A model generated the notes under the pieces. It was not told the DNA's origin. It worked only from the letters and a program-made list of their open reading frames with translations, and did no database searches. 64,000 nucleotides of DNA from Dipetalonema caudispina (taxonomy: Eukaryota; Nematoda; Chromadorea; Rhabditida; Onchocercidae), in assembly GCA_013365325.1 (NCBI GenBank), contig JABVXV010000011.1, positions 186,001-250,000 of the forward strand, given 5' to 3'. How positions within the stretch are numbered: position 1 is the first letter of the stretch; each line of letters starts with the position of its first letter. The translations under genes were made by a program, and so were the position numbers. Below are positions 29,832-48,100 of this stretch, one piece after another.

Positions 29832-32800
29832 TTTTCTGCCAAAAGCACCTGTCTGATGAGAGTACAGTTCTGACAAATTGTTCCACCAAATCAGCTTAAA
29901 TAACTGAGCACTGAAAGAATCAAGTTTTGTGGTTAAAACATCCTGAAAAACGTTCACGCGGTTAGGATATAAATTTTTTCAATACCAACAAACAGTTATT
30001 GGAAAAAGAAGCTTTCTGCTATGCCACACGCAGCTAATGATTTTTAGGCAGTAGATAAACAAATAGCAAGAAGAAAGATGGAATTAAAACCAAACTTTTC
30101 CTTCACAATGTCAGTTCTGAAAGGTGCACCAGCTTTCTCTATTTTCGGGTCACAACTTGGTGAAGCTAGAATTTGACTAGTGTTTTTACTTGATATTGAG
30201 AAGAAAATCGAGAAATTATCGCAATTAATGGGTGTGGATTGGAAGACGCGTTCTTCAGAAGGCTTGAAGTTTTCCTTGCAAAACATTCACGAAAAAAAAA
30301 AAAAAAAAAACGGTAATAATAGGTAATGATAGTAAAATTGGAGGCCGTATGGTCCTTGCATCGTTACATCGTCTTTAATATGGATTGGTAATATACAGTG
30401 AGTTAATGAGTGCGGGGATAATGAACGATCGAGTGATCATATATGATTGTCTTCGTTCCCACTTTGCAGTTTAGTGCTTGCTTATTTTGGTTTGTTAATT
30501 ATGCTATTACAGTACATTACAAGTATACCTTATAGATTGTTTCTACCAATATTCCCTTAACTCTACCAATCGACACTTTTTGTATAAGGGACCGTACATC
30601 GAACGTGTCCATCCTAAACTTTTTTTTTTGAATTCATTTAATAGGCATGCATACGACCGTGTTCAAATTTTGCGTTGTTACACTGTTCTGTGAGGGTTAA
30701 CAACTTACATTTTATATCACTATGTTAGAAAGAAACTGCATTATCGTAAAGTATCTGATGGGAATGGAGAATATTATAAGGCTGAGAATCCTGCATTTGA
30801 GTCTAAATGATAGAAATCAAAGTGGATGAGACAAGGTACTTGAATGAACGGACACAATCGACCTTGTAAATATTCCTCAGCCAAATCTTTTGCATGCTCC
30901 AACTGTTCTGCATTATCACGTCACAATGCAGTGGACACTTATCCGTTCAATACATTCTTTCTATCAGATTCTGTCTTCGCTCTTTCAGGACATTCGAAGA
31001 TCTGATCTCAGGATTACTCTGTCATCTTTTCATGTCGTAAAACGTGAGATTGCATTTAGGAAATTGAATGAGTAATGAAATGTTAAAAGTGATTCAATAT
31101 TGAGTATCATCAATAGGAAAGTAATTATTTTTTTCTTGAGCAAGTCAGCAAAGTTCTGGAAAAATAAGTAAGCAAGGTTTGCAGTAAATAGACGAAGAAT
31201 ATAAAGTTGTAGCTTTTGTAAAAATTCTATAGGAAGGAACTTGTTTTTTTTTTTTTTAATATTTGAAAACAAAAGCTGTTATGCACAATGGATTATGTCT
31301 TGTCAGCTTATTTGATTTTAGCTAGCTAGTTTTTCCGAAGAACTTTCAAGGAATGAATTTTATACAATTTTTCCCCAATACATTTATTTCTTTGATTTAC
31401 TGTTTTGTTGTTTTTTTAAGAAACAGGATACACCCCAAAGAATCATAAATGATTCATATACCGCGGAACTTATTCACGCAATCACTATTATGATTGCACT
31501 GCAACGTATCCTTCTTTTGGCGTATTCATGCGTCATCTTCAGTTGCAACTGATCGTCACAGTGCGTGGATCATGTACTCGGTGAGTGGTCAATTAGAAAT
31601 CGCTGCTGAAATCCACCGCTTATCAAATGCAATAAAATAATCAGTTTCTTACCATTCGAATTCTCTCATCCTGGATATTACCTACCCCGATGTCTTGTGG
31701 ATTGTCAGAAAGTTCGGAATGTTGTCATGCCATTGTCAGTAAAAAAGTGTTTCATCTCAGCGAACCAAAGTGTGCGCTGATGCTGACAGTCAACTACTCA
31801 CCTAGGTAACATTCCAGATGGCTCAATTATTTGAGAGTACTGCCATTCGAGTTACTATTAAATAGGGTGTTGATCGAGATGCTGGAAGTAAAGGAAACGA
31901 GTGAAAATTTTAAAGAATAACAAATGAATATAATTATAACAATTAAAACTTATGACCGAAAGGATCAAAAATATACTAGCCATTATTAAAAATACTGTTG
32001 GAAGAGCCACCTTTTCACTAATTTCCACTGCTTCTGTGGTCTTTATTAAAGATTGAAAGGCGTGCGGGTTAGTAACAAATTCTTTTTTTAAATATAAGTT
32101 CGAAATATGCCGCAAGCTATGATGGATTAAGACTTGAAATTTTTTGGAGGATTTGATCTTTAAGGATGGTTGATGTTTCGTAATAGCTCCCATCTCATGA
32201 TAATATTCTGAAAAAAATTATGTTGTGCGTCGTTGTTTGAATTTCTAGATGTGTTGTGTTGCAATGACATCAGCAACTCCTTGCAATGATTTGTCTCAGT
32301 GCTGTAATGTTATTAATGTCTTTTTCCGCTTCATTTTAAATGTGAATTTTCTCGCCTCAGAGTAGAATTTCCAACCAAAAACTTAGGAGTAGAGAATTTT
32401 TATAACATTTAATTACGCTGTCTGCAATTATTAGGAAGAACTTTTGGTACTATCAGTGCATTAGATCTTTTGATGTGTTGGACATCATTTCGTCAAAACT
32501 GTACGAGACATTTGACCTTTTGACCAGTAGTTTACTCGTTTGAATACAGAGAAGGAGTTTTGTTTACCGCAATATCAGACTATCTTACTATGGATGAAAA
32601 AAGAGGGTGAAGATTTGTGTTTCGAGATGGTGAAAAGCTAAGTGATGATTGTTGTAAGCAGAAGCATTGAGAAGAAAATCTCCTATCGTAGAAAACTGAA
32701 GATTTTCAGGCAAGTGAATTTTGACTGTAGGCTTGGTTCCCAAATTAACTGTTAGTTCGATTTTCGGCTTCAAATGGGGAAGCATAAAACACTTACAATC

Positions 32801-32837
32801 ATTGAAATTCGAAGAAATCATGACAATGAAAAGGTTA
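29832..32837 (-). other. Region with weak candidate minus-strand exons
   Basis: Several open segments on the minus strand are bounded by plausible splice sites but do not join into a confirmed gene. 32837-32589 runs from a TTTAG acceptor to a GTAAGA donor and contains LTVNLGTKPTVKIHLPENL and then an alternating hydrophobic run, which reminds me of the C-terminal barrel of BPI/LBP-type lipid-binding proteins. 32217 onward follows a TTTTTTTCAG acceptor and includes a hydrophobic stretch. 29942-29832 follows a TTTTTCAG acceptor and ends at a GTAGGT donor. The phases of the first two do not match directly. A real, diverged or dead gene is possible; so is chance. Confidence 0.2.
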
Positions 32838-33151
32838 CTAAATCACAAAAAAGTCTGTCTTAACCCGAAAGAATTCGCTCCAGGTAAGGAAATTTTTAAT
32901 TTTTTCCCCAGGTTTCTTTTAAAAGCCAATATCCTTTCAACTTCGATTCATCTTTGCTACCTCATTTCCATTTAAAAGGTCAGCTTGAGTACCCAATGGG
33001 ATTCTCCTAATTACTCATACCCAAGTACAGATCATATCTAAGTTTCTCAATGATCAGTGTTAGTGCTGATTTATGGAAATATTAACAAACCGCTGATCCA
33101 AATTACTCTCTTGCACTCATGTCTATATATATATATGTATAAATATTTATG

Positions 33152-33159
<8 letters not shown>

Positions 33160-33232
<73 letters not shown>

Positions 33233-33238
33233 ACACAT
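33160..33238. repeat. (CA)n microsatellite
   Basis: About 80 bp of CA dinucleotides, preceded by TA and ATAC repeats from about 33124. Confidence 0.9.
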
Positions 33239-33839
33239 ACAAACACTCATAAACGTATTCCGCTTTTGCCGATGGCAAACATTACAACGTCGTTACCGCA
33301 TCCAAATCAATAACAATTTTCTCTTGTTTTGTTCCAAATCAAAACCATTTTTTATGAAGTTCACGTGTTGCGCTTATTTTTCTTTTGTTTTGTTTTGGAG
33401 ACATCGACTTGTCTATCATTTTAGTGGATTTGCGGACTTCGAATAAGATTGTAAGGGTAGAACAAGTTGAATCAATGAAACCTGCTAATCACTCTAGTGA
33501 ATGTTTTGCTTCACCACTACTCACGTGCTTTGGAAGAAGCTGGTCTGATAAAGGAACCAATGAGAAATCGTCAAAATGGTTACGTAGCAGATGCTGGCTT
33601 TCACTGCGTAAAGCAAGTTGTGGGGCGGTGTTTGATCACAAGTTAGAAGAGAGCGCAGAATTTTGTCTATATTCATTATCACTGACAGTCGACTGTAGAA
33701 TGTTTTATTACTATAGGGAAATGTAATCAGTGTAAGTAATATAAGATGTAGGGATTTCATGATGGTAATGTAGTGGTGATAAGAGTAATGATGATAATGG
33801 TAATAGTACGGATGAGGTTGGTGATGATAATGATGATGA

Positions 33840-33868
33840 CAATGATAATGATGATAATGATAATAATA

Positions 33869-33928
<60 letters not shown>

Positions 33929-33947
33929 GTAATAATAATAATAAATA

Positions 33948-33993
<46 letters not shown>
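33840..33993. repeat. (AAT)n trinucleotide repeat
   Basis: About 150 bp of AAT triplets with a few AGT and AAA interruptions, preceded by a degenerate ATG/AAT zone from about 33760. Long Tyr or Leu runs read from the minus strand are artefacts of this repeat. Confidence 0.92.
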
Positions 33994-35102
33994 GTGGTGT
34001 TCGTGGTCGGTGTTGGTGATGGTGCATTCACCCGTTATTTGAGTAGAATTATAATTGTGCAGCAGCGGTTCAGTAGCTATTGTTGCAGCAGCAGTAGTAC
34101 AACAGAGATCTTCAACGAGAAAGGGGAGTGGGAAGGGGAGGGTAAATGGTGTTGACGTTACTGGTTGACTTGCTCATCCAAGGTTGTTGAGCTGTTGGTG
34201 ATCTGTTGTGTGGCGACCTCTACAGCATGTCCATCAGTGGAGTGCGTGGCTCGATGCTCTTATCCCAACTACGCTTTAGTGGCTTCCTTTATCTCCGACA
34301 CTCATCGCATTGCTTGTGTGATTGCTGCATTCATGAGCATTACTATTATTCTAAGAGCTTTTCCCCAACCTCTCTTATAATACCTCGAATTACCGGTCGT
34401 CTGGCTAGGGCGGCCAATGTCCTCATTAGAGTGTATGTGTATGTGTGTTTGTGTTTGTTTGTCTGTATGTGTATGTCGGTTTAGTCTCAGTGATTGTGTC
34501 ACTGCACTGTCCGCTCGTGTGTTTGTCCATATTGTGCGACGCTGAAGCACAACGCTGAGGGCTGGGTGAGCTTAAGCGAATGGGTGGTATAGTTTCATGT
34601 AAATTTTTTATGTTGAAGGGTGGAGGTGTGTAATTTTAGTTGGTTGCACGCCAAGATACGAAGGTTTTCTACTGCTAATTGCTCGTTTGATTGCTCTGCT
34701 GGGTTGATTAATCCTAAGTTTCAATTTGCATTTGAGCTTTCTGTCTTGTTGGTAGCGCTGTGCAGCCGTGTCGCAGTAACTATTCGTCAAATCTGGTATA
34801 TTCAAGTTATTTAAAACTTTAGCTTTTTCAAACACTGCAACCTCAGATTCTTGGCATTAGCTCGCTAGCATTAATAGAAATATCAGTGTTTTCGGTTGGT
34901 AACAGTAATTTTGCCATTTTCCCTGCATCCGATCATGTCATTGCCACCAGTTTAATATATGGTTAAATTTCTTCGGGAACGTTTTACTATCCTTTCACTG
35001 ATTCATTTTGCGAACCGCGATGCTAAAGTTCACTTGATACGCGAATAATATAAAGTTTTGCATGTGCAAAGACTTGTAATTTTAGTTTTCATTACTTTTC
35101 AG
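33994..35102. other. Upstream flank of the DYRK kinase gene
   Basis: Somewhat GC- and G-richer DNA between the AAT repeat and the first recognised kinase exon. It may contain the promoter or first exon(s) of the kinase gene, since the exon at 35103 starts inside a codon. I cannot identify them. Overlapping frames at 34165-34484 on the plus strand have no recognisable content. Confidence 0.45.
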
Positions 35103-39188
<4,086 letters not shown>

Positions 39189-42100
39189 TGCAAATTGATT
39201 AATTTTTGGTAATTTCTCTTCTCGACTTCGACATTTTACATTTTCCACTTTGTTCTTTACGAAACAGTCACCATGGAACTTAATTTCTTTTTATTCTGGC
39301 CTTAAATTTAATTTCTACTTGCTGTGTTTCAGTTTCGAAGTTGCCGCATATCTAATGGCACGAAATATATTTTTGTTGAGCCGCAATTGACGGAGCTGGC
39401 TAGGTTCTTTAGAAGTTCGTCTTTCCGATGGTAACGGCTGAGGGCTGTGGTACTATCAGTTTTTTGTAAATTTAAACCAAAAATGAGTCTGAGTCAAGAA
39501 TGTTCTTGTTATAATCTTGGCTCATCATCCTGCCAAATCATATATTTCGTTCATTGTCAGCATTCGATATTTTTATTCTGATGTTTTGCAAACATATATT
39601 GTCCCAGATACAAATGTTAAGGTTTTTCTTTGTTACGATTTGCGTGCTAGGAATAATCCTGTGGGATAGATCTCCTATATAAGGTTGTCATCGAAGCCTT
39701 AATTAATGTCACATGTTCTTGCTCTCCTAAAATGGAGCTGGTTGATGACTTGGTTTTGCATAGCAATCACAAGGCATTAAATACAATTGTCAAATGCTTG
39801 TAGTATGGCTTTGATAGGAGAGGCTTTGAACAAGTTTTAAGTGGTAGAGATTTGTTTTATTTGGAGTTTCGTCGCTTATATCGTCTTGGGTCAAACGAGG
39901 TCATCATTTGCTCATTTGATTAGTGTTTTATTGTTGTATGAATTACCGTGTGCGAATTACAGTTTCACTCAAATTACAATGCGTTCCGAAATTCCTTGAT
40001 GAGACCAGTTCTGCCCCATTTCTACAGACTTGTGTGTTTGAGAATCATTGTTAAAGATAATTTTTATGGTGTTGACGGTGCGGACCTATTAAGCAGCAAC
40101 TGTAAGCGATGATACAATTCTTCATTTCTCATTCTTGATTGGGTGGGTGATTTTCCAGTTATAGGTAACGTAACACGCTTTTGTTTTTATTGCTCGTTGT
40201 TGCGCTCTAGTCACTCGATGTGTCGTATATTGGTAAGTGCCAACTACTGAGTGGTTATTACTTAATTTAATGTATGGTACTGTTGTTGCAGCGAAAGTTG
40301 TGGGCAAATTTGGTTCTCGAGATGAAATTTGATATCAGGTAATGTTTTAAGGATTATGAATTGTTTTACCATATCTTATATCTCGAGATTTCAAAGGAGG
40401 TAATATAGCAAAACTGATGGACATGATCTGTCTACAAACTTTACAAACTGATACCGTTATTGTTTGCATTTTTCTTGTACGTTTATGTCAGGTGTTGAAT
40501 AATTAAGGTAATTAAGCTTTCCTCTTGTTTGTTCTTAATTGTCATTTTCAGTTTTGCTGATATGTTGAGTTTCATTAAGACATGTATTGTAGTACAGGAC
40601 GAGATTTGGTTTTGCGTTTATTCAAGGAAAATCCTGGCGAAAAGAGGAGGGGAAACAGTGACAAAGAATTGGATCTCTTCGGGATTTTCTCCGCATAAAA
40701 TATTAAAATACATCTTGCGTAATATAGCATTAATTGAAACAAAGCATTTGCTTTCATTTTATTTTTTTCTTACTAAATGCATTTTATTTGGCAAAAAATT
40801 ACAAGCATTTCGATAACTCTAGCGAAAGTATATGTAAATGATGCCTGAATCCTGAGATGATATCTCGTAATCAGGTGCTCAAATCTTTATCATCAATTGC
40901 TTTCACCGACAGTCATTGAATGCATGCATTTATGTGCTAAACGTTTTGATTGCTTGCACATTGTATTGTTTTTCTGACGTAATATATCTTTAGGTCGACA
41001 TGTAAGTATCCATTTTCAAGTATTTGGTGGTAATAGTTCGCTTGAAATTTCTTGTTCTGCTTGTGTTATTACAAAGCCCAATCCTCAGCTCTCCACGTTC
41101 ATGTGAGTATTTCTAGTGCAGTCGTAGTCATAATTTTGATTGGAATTTGACTTCTGATTGCTCATTAATAAATTCAAAAGAACTTGGGAGTGGGCATAAC
41201 TATGCTTGTGTGCTAAAATGCTTATGTATTAGAAACTAAGATGTATGTTTATTTGAGTGAAATTACGTAAGGTGTAAATGTTGTTACGCTCTTCAATATT
41301 TTGTAAGTGTTTGAGGAGAAGCAGTATGTTCATTTTCATTTCTTTTGAATTCCTAAGCTGTGTTTTTCTTTCCGTTGGTAAATTGTATCTACTGTGTTTA
41401 AAACAGTTTATATTTTGGTAATTATCATGCCGTTATAAATTATGAGCACAAACATTGCGGCCAGATAATCTGTTTGTTCTGTGTTAATATTATGTTACTG
41501 ACTTAAGACGTCGATTTATCCGTTCATCTTGAAATATGCTTGAAAGCATTCTGCAAGTCATCCACTTACAAAGGCGATTAACTAACTGCAAGGATGATAT
41601 ATTCAATTTAGCAGAGGAAAATGATTTCATTAACTGAATTCAAATTTCTATTTCAGGTGCTTATCCTCGAAGAACTGAAATAGTGAAATAGAGGTAGCAG
41701 ATAAACGGATCTACAATATCGTGTAAAACTATATGTTGCGTTGTAGTTGCTTTATTTTGTTTACTGGTTGCAAAGGTAGATATTTAGATCAATTCAATGC
41801 ATAGCGCTATCATTTGATCATGAGAGACTTCATTAAAGTAGTTGAGGTGACTTGGTGCTTTCCTTCTTTTCATCGTTTCCGATTGAACCCAGTAAATAAT
41901 TTGGTCCAGCACAGTCTATGAAATGTTTGTGCTATGGACGTTTCATCTAGAAATGCTAAATGTTCGTTGTTTTTGTTAGTGACGGTTTCTTATGCTATAC
42001 AAACAGAAGTTTTCAACTTGCAGGAAAGTTTAATCGACGCGACAATGTAGAGTTAGCGGGTGAGTTGATAACCAAGTCCAAATTGTGAGATGATCTTACT

Positions 42101-45100
42101 ATTAGTAGTGGAATCAGTATACTAATCTCACTATATGGATTCTTCTGTTACTACGAAAGTAAAAATCATGAACAAAGGAATTTCGCTGGTTAAGGAATGC
42201 TTCCTTATATAGTGCAAGCTCAACAATAAATTTTATTAGTAAATTGATATTTCCAAACGCTTCCTGGAAAGTAATAAATTTATTGGATCTTTTTTCTTGA
42301 TCCGTTAAGTAAATTGCTTGCAAATTTACTCAGTTCACTTATAGTGAACATTTCGAAGTAGTGATAGGTCGTAATGGCCAAGTAAGAGATTGTACTTTAG
42401 GTATTTTTGTCTTTTGTTGTGCACTATATTTTTGTTCTTTAAAATGTTTTGATTCCACTGAATTAACATATCTACAATACTTTTCTCTTCACTTGTATAC
42501 GACAATTTTGAGTCTATGCAAAGCACTACCCCAGCATCCTAACCATTTATTCTGAAGTGGAGAGTAATAACAAAACACTGCTTCAGTAGTCGAAAGCGAC
42601 AAGTTTTGAAGAGAAGTCGTCGAACATCATGCATTAGATTTAATTCGGTTCCTCACAAATTTATCAAATACTTACAGTCGCTCTATGTGACTAATTTTAT
42701 GCAGAAGTCGTTATGCTCAAAGCGATGATGAAAGCTTATGATGTGAAGAAATAAGCATAATGAATTTGAGGAATTCGTAATTTTATATTGAGATGCTTTT
42801 CAACTTCTGAAGAATATAATTTTAACATTATTCCCACTTGAAATATTAATTTAACTTCAAACGATAATCCCACAGCTGGTATTTTCGTACCATCGATGGC
42901 TACTTTTCATCAGTTTTAGTTTTTTCAAAATATCCAACACATACATGCTAGTAATAAATCACAAATTGATCCAATTTTTCTTGGTTGAGTTTGTGACCAT
43001 TATTTAATTGAAGAGTTTGATTTTGATGATTATGATTTAATGAGCGTTATCACGTAGCTCTTAGTATTACTAATAAAATGCATTATATTCTTTCCAGCTA
43101 TACAGAAACCATGATTCAGGAAACTATTCAAAATGTAAAATGAGTCAAGGCGATATCAGGTTGTTAGGGGATTCTCTGAATTTTTGCTTTTAGCGATAGT
43201 ACAATTGGACTAACCGAAATCTTATCTCATAATTTGAAAAAACTATTACAATAATGAAAATAGAAGCAAAAACTAAACCTTAAGATTAATCAGCCATACA
43301 GTTGAGGTTATCTCAATATTGGAAAGGAGCAGTCAAAGAAACCGGCATCACCTACAATTGTTGCTCATGAATTTTTAAACAAAGCTACTGCACAATAGCA
43401 GTAGTATTCTATCATGCATGAATCTCTTTATCGATTTCAGACAGGTTTTCGCTCAGTGAAGTATTTCTTGTTATGAAGAATTGTAAAAGGTATTATAAAC
43501 TAAGGAGGATCTGAAAATGTGGTTGAGAATTTCTACTAAATTTGTAGCTTCTGCTTAAGACAAAAAATTATCTTTATCAATATTTTTAGAATCAACACAC
43601 TTAGTTTTCGCAAGCAATTTGGATAGTAATTTTATTCCATGCAAGCTCAGTCGATATTTTTATTTGGAAACTAAAGAGATTCATCGTGTTTAAACGTATG
43701 TTCAATGTGAGCAAGTTCTTGTTAATCAAATTTAATCGTCTAGAATCACTCTATCAAAAATCCAAGAATCAGTCAGTGGTGAAATAAACCAGTCATGTTC
43801 GAACAGTAAAAAAGAATCTCATCTCCAAGTTAAATGAAGGAAGAACTAGCAACAATAAAATAGAATATCGTCCCTCTAGTTTAACATCAACCAGAGGAAG
43901 ACTTCCGTCTAATGATAACATCTCTTTGAACGACAACAACGCTAGAAAAACAGATCAGCCGTCTGAAACCACACATTACCACTGAGACATCGCAAAATTT
44001 CTTCACAAAATATTACTTTGGCATTTTAAAATAATCAAATTTCAAACTTGCTATATATTTTGTCGCTCTTTTCGATAATGGAGTACGTATACTTTAGGAC
44101 CGAGAAGTTCCGTCCACGCATATAACAGAAAATTTTGGAATGAAACGTTTTACATTTTTAAAACAAAATTAAATTCCATCAAAAAAAAAAACAGTTTTAT
44201 GATGTAGAAAGCGTTGGAAAAAATATCGTTGAAAAACGTTGAAAACTGACGATAATTTGTTTCTGTCAAAGAATACTTTTGTTATTGAACGAGTAGAGTG
44301 GATCTGCTGCTGAGCAGTGTAAGTGATAACTCATTATAAAATTTGACCAACAGAAGGTATGGATCGATGTGGATCACATACTATATAGCAATGAATAGCT
44401 AAGGTTATTTTACTTTGGAGTAATAAAAATTTTACAAGCTAGAAAAAATAAGAATCTATTTGATAGTAACAGAATTGTCGTAGAACACTAAATAACTCGT
44501 TCATGACAAGGAACTATTTTGATAAACATGGATTGTTATAGAACAAATGTTTTGCAATACACAGCAACGAACAACATTTCTTCTCCTTCTCTTCTAAACC
44601 ATACTACTATGGACAACGATTTGAATATGAATATGCTAAAGTTGATTTAATCAATCTACTTGCTTTTAAACCAAACTATAAATGGTATTATAACACTTGT
44701 ACGACTTTTACGAAATACGTTAACATATTCTAAAAACTATGCGTTTTCGCTATGATTAGAATTGACTCAGTGTGTTTAAAACAGAAGAGCAGAAGATTTG
44801 AAAGCAGCTCTAAACATACCAAAAAAACCTTAACTTATTTTAGGAAGATATCAAGATGATTGCACTTATGAGAAGTGCGGTAACAGTGACTAGCGGATAG
44901 CACTGTGAAATAGATATGTTAATCCATTGAACTTTTTCAAACTAAAAAATTATGGTTCTTTTATGCAATATTTTTGGGTAGTAAATGCAGAACGTTTGCA
45001 ATAATTGAGAAAAAAAGAGACAATTTCATATAGGATTTGAGACTTTGCTGATATCATGGGATTTTAGTATTTCAGTCATTAAATTTGCTTCAAGTAGCAT

Positions 45101-48100
45101 AAAAATGACCTTAGCAATAACTAATTAAGGATAATCACGAAAAATGAGTTTGAGAGAATGTGACCTTCCCCAAAAACAAGCTGTTCTATTGGTTGAATTA
45201 CAGATCTATCATACGATTCATTGGTTCACTAATCTAGAAGCGTTAATTGCATTGGACAACCAAATCGGCTTATTTGTTTTTGTAAATTCAGTTTCATCAA
45301 TTCTTACTGCCAGCATACTTTCTTGGATAACACTGATACAAAAGTACTCATATATGCCAAAGTTAATAACCATCCACTAGTGCTAGTGTTAAAAAATATA
45401 AGGACAGCAGCTGCTTATACACCTTCTTGATTCTTTCAAAAACACTTCAAATAATAAAATAATACCACTTGATTTGTTTTGTCTTGTTTGCTGTTACATT
45501 TTGTTATATCGAATTAGTTTTACAAATTTGATGAACAAATATGAGAGAATTTCCAGCTGAACAAAGAGCTACTTCCATGCAGATTTTTACAAATTCGGTA
45601 CTGAGATATTAATCAGGTTAAGTGATCCATAAAATATTAATTATAATCCATTTACACCGCTATAAAATATTCTCAATGATTACTAATGTTGTATAACATA
45701 TTGATGATGCATATCATGCAATATACTTCCACTCACATCAACAAAGTCCGAATCAATCTTAGTCGTTGATTGCATATTTCCCGATGTTCATATGAGTTCG
45801 CAATTCTCCAAATTCACGATACTTCATCCTTGATGAAGCTTTTTTAACTTAGTCTCCTATAACTCTAAGTAGCCATTTTTCGTCATCCTTTAATCGACAA
45901 ACACCGTATGAAAGCATTTATGTCTCTAATCGTTTTCTGATCTAAATAACAAACTTCTTAGTCATTGCAACATATATGATCTTCACTTCATGATGTCTCT
46001 CTTGAAGGAAGTTATTTAGAGAGCACTCTCAATGTAATACTGGGCCAACTGAACTCAGTGCTCAGCAAGAATTGGTATTAAACAATGGAATCACTTACAG
46101 CAGTATTAACTTTGTATACAAACTCCAAAAATAACTAAATCCCCTCAATTCGATACCTCTATTTCGAGGCCATATTTCAATAAATTACCAATCCCAACAC
46201 GAAAGAAATACATCATCTTGTTGCGTTACCCTCAAATCTCGTTATTGTTGTTTCATAAAAAATCTGGAAGAAAAAGAAAAAGAAGAAATAACTTTCAAGA
46301 CAAGAAAACGCAACGTTTCGAAAGAAAGTTGCTAGAAAAAAGTAGGACAATAATCTCTCCCAGCTTCCAATTCTCATTTTCTAGGTAACACAAAGAGAAG
46401 ATACAGCTCGAAAATCATCCTTAATATGTAAAAACGTAATCTTCTTCTCGTTAAAACAAATAATTTTAGATATAGCAGTATTTATGTAGAACAGCTAACC
46501 AGTGCGAAAAATCTGTCTGCAAAGCAGTTAATGATGAAAAAATTTGCTCTATTTATTATTATTTATTAATTTGAGTAGAAGAAATGTTAAATGGTGCAAA
46601 GGTTTTGAATTATTGCTGTAATAATTAATAAATCAAAAGATGCTGCAGAAAATATGTTCTGCTTAGTTGAGCCCTATTAAAAGGTTACTGGATGTGTGGC
46701 AAAGTTTTTTTGATCGAAAGTAGTAATTCCGAAAAGTAAATTTCAGAAAAGCTAGACAAATGCTCCAAACTGCTCTAAGAAGTAAACGAACAAATCGAAA
46801 AACGGTGAATACTTAGAACTAACATTTACAAGAAGATTTGTAAATTATACCCAAGTAAAATGTAAAAAATGAGGCACTGAAATCTACAATAAAATAATGG
46901 GGAACTATTACAAAATTTTTTAAAATAATAAACGTAATGCATACCTATCACTATCTTAACAGAAGTATTAATGTATACAGAAAGGAGTTTGCAAGAAACT
47001 GTGAGTCGAATGGTGACCATAAAGTGATGCATGCATTAATTGATCAAATAAGTTATGTGTTCATCGCTTTGTTGCTATCAGTGTTGCGATATATAGCATA
47101 CACTTTTAATGAACACATGAGTACGACTATATGTTACATTGTTCTGCGATCATCCAACAATATGGCATTTTCGTAACGTCACCAAAGAATAGGTTTCTAT
47201 TAGTGAGTCATTCGTCTACAGACTAACAACATTGGCTACCACTTGAACACATCTCAGATAATTAAATTTAAAATGCATCAGAAGATTATAGAAAAGAAAG
47301 AAGAGAAGGAATGAAAAAAAAGGAAACTGATTAATCGCAATTACTTTTGACCGGTTCGTGTATAAGTAGCTAAGCACTTGCTAATATGAAACGATTTAAA
47401 CAGACATCACATCCATTAGTAAAAGGAAATACGATGACAGTAGCTGTTACTTATGGTTAATATGAATGATGTCAATTGTTGAAATATATTCACATTCAAC
47501 AAATTTTATAGAAGCTTTGTTGAATTGGGAATAAAATTTCTCAATTCGAACATTACCACATGGTTCATTTGTACTCGAGCACTCCTAATTAACCTTCAAA
47601 ATACATGAAAATATATCAGAAAGCCTGATAATTGGAGGTTTGCCTGGAATAGACTTTGATGAATTCATGAATAAGTGAAATAACAGGGAACCAAAAACTG
47701 GGGCCAAAACACAATATCCAGAAATCAGTCATAAAATGCCAAAAGCTTCGGTAAGTGTATTAAAATCAGTAAGCGCCAAGTATTTAATTAGTGTTGAACA
47801 ATTCTCGTTTGAGCAAAAACGAGACGCTAATAAAAGAGGTAGGAATGGAAATTTGCTTTCTTTATCACTACTTCAAAAAAATGCGAAATAGATTTTATTG
47901 CGTTTACACATCAGAATAACGAACATTTAGGCATGAGGTACAGCAAAAGATAACAGTTAAAGTTCACATCATGAAAACTAATATACGAAAATGAACCATA
48001 TCTTTGGAAAATAATTTTCGTACAGAAAAAAATGAACTAAAAGAAGAAGAGTAATAAAGGACGGAGAAGCTTGTACACCAGTTTAGAGAAACCATGAAAG

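Noticed and set aside
33521..34031. Long minus-strand frames with poly-Tyr or poly-Leu/Ile
   Set aside because: They are translations of the AAT microsatellite.
45144..45380. 78-codon plus-strand frame with a hydrophobic segment
   Set aside because: No family motif, no splice partner, and such lengths are common by chance in this sequence.
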